Under the pieces are notes generated by a model that worked only from the letters and a program-made list of their open reading frames with translations, did no database searches and was not told where the DNA came from. Shown piece by piece: positions 63,594 to 64,000 of a stretch of 64,000 nucleotides of DNA; positions within the stretch are counted from its first letter, which is position 1; the number at the start of each line of letters is the position of its first letter. Position numbers and translations under genes: made by a program. Source of the DNA: Saprospiraceae bacterium (GTDB lineage Bacteria; Bacteroidota; Bacteroidia; Chitinophagales; Saprospiraceae); assembly GCA_016717265.1 (NCBI GenBank), contig JADKFX010000001.1, positions 2,244,501-2,308,500 on the forward strand, written 5' to 3'.

Positions 63594-64000
63594 CAAAAAG
63601 TCTTAACAGTTTATTTAATTTTAACAGTTTTATATTTCGTTTGATTAATTGCTTGCGCAAAGGCATTTTTTGAATGCCGCCTCTAAAAATTCATTTAGAT
63701 TAACTATCCTTTTCATTTGCAGATAGTTATAATGGGCAACACATTTGTAATGCCTAATGAAAATTTAAAGTGCTTCGAATCGGTTTAATCCTGATGTAGC
63801 AATATGAATTCATGGTAGCTTGAAAAAAATAGTTGGTCGGATGTAGTTTAGATGAAAACTAAATCGGGATGACGACAACTAAAATTAAAACTAAGCTTGA
63901 AACCTAGGGAGTTTAAAGTTTGTAGTATTTGGTTTCTTTAGGGTAGTCAAATTTAGGCTAAAGCATTTCAAAGGCAACTATCAAATTTAAATCGATAACC
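63594..64000. other. Non-coding end of the window
   Basis: I see no convincing gene here on either strand. A small hairpin (GGCATT...AATGCC, 63662-63678) is the only structure noticed. A coding region beyond the edge cannot be excluded. Confidence 0.5.

Noticed and set aside
63662..63678. Short GGCATT/AATGCC hairpin as a terminator.
   Set aside because: Only six base pairs, no following T run on the relevant strand and no gene ending nearby.
1..64000. Mobile element, phage or genomic island.
   Set aside because: No transposase, integrase, terminal repeats or tRNA-adjacent direct repeats were seen; housekeeping genes flank all regions.

Overview
The window looks like a chromosomal segment of a Bacteroidota bacterium, most likely of the Saprospiria/Chitinophagia side of the phylum (inference). 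The evidence is AT-rich DNA, start codons without Shine-Dalgarno sequences, promoter boxes of the TAnnTTTG type, a PorV-family outer membrane protein, a DUF2911 protein, GEVED/SBBP/HYR-type surface modules and a C-terminal type IX secretion (T9SS) sorting domain. I see no rRNA, tRNA, insertion sequence, phage or CRISPR array.

Region 1 (1-30,300) is ordinary, densely packed chromosome. In order it holds: the 5' part of ribD; an aquaporin-like channel; a DUF2911 protein with an operator-like dyad in front; a BBP2-type porin; a glmM-cysteine desulfurase pair; a methyltransferase-PAP2 pair; two small unknowns; topA; a four-gene surE-unknown-lpxB-unknown operon divergent from holA; an alpha-2-macroglobulin/pbpC pair; a PorV-like barrel; a cold-shock-domain protein; a LON-substrate-binding-domain protein overlapping pepT; a type II NADH dehydrogenase; and a small membrane protein.

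Region 2 (30,306-58,852) is the remarkable part. It is in effect one 28-kb gene on the minus strand. It is split at 53,215-53,219 by an apparent one-base deletion in a G run into pieces of about 1,830-1,880 and 7,593 residues. Rejoined, it would encode about 9,400-9,480 residues: signal peptide, DUF7948-like domain, SBBP beta-propeller-like region, GEVED domain, 11 six-cysteine repeats, two lectin-like/HYR modules, 74 more six-cysteine repeats, a third lectin-like module, HYR-like domains, a thrombospondin-3-like calcium motif and a T9SS sorting domain. The repeat is about 83 residues (249 bp). The long array has a higher-order structure in which blocks of 7 repeats (1,743 bp) have been amplified. 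A strong hairpin terminator follows the gene.

Region 3 (58,853-64,000) holds a long AT-rich divergent intergenic region, a di-haem cytochrome c peroxidase with an extra N-terminal helical domain, a small mono-haem cytochrome c, and an agmatine/peptidylarginine deiminase with a lipoprotein-like signal.

Functionally, region 1 is dominated by envelope and housekeeping work: lipid A and UDP-GlcNAc synthesis, peptidoglycan repair with a protease trap, outer membrane barrels, replication and topology. Region 2 is a giant secreted, probably cell-surface, adhesin-like protein that would depend on T9SS. Region 3 is periplasmic or extracytoplasmic redox and amidine chemistry.
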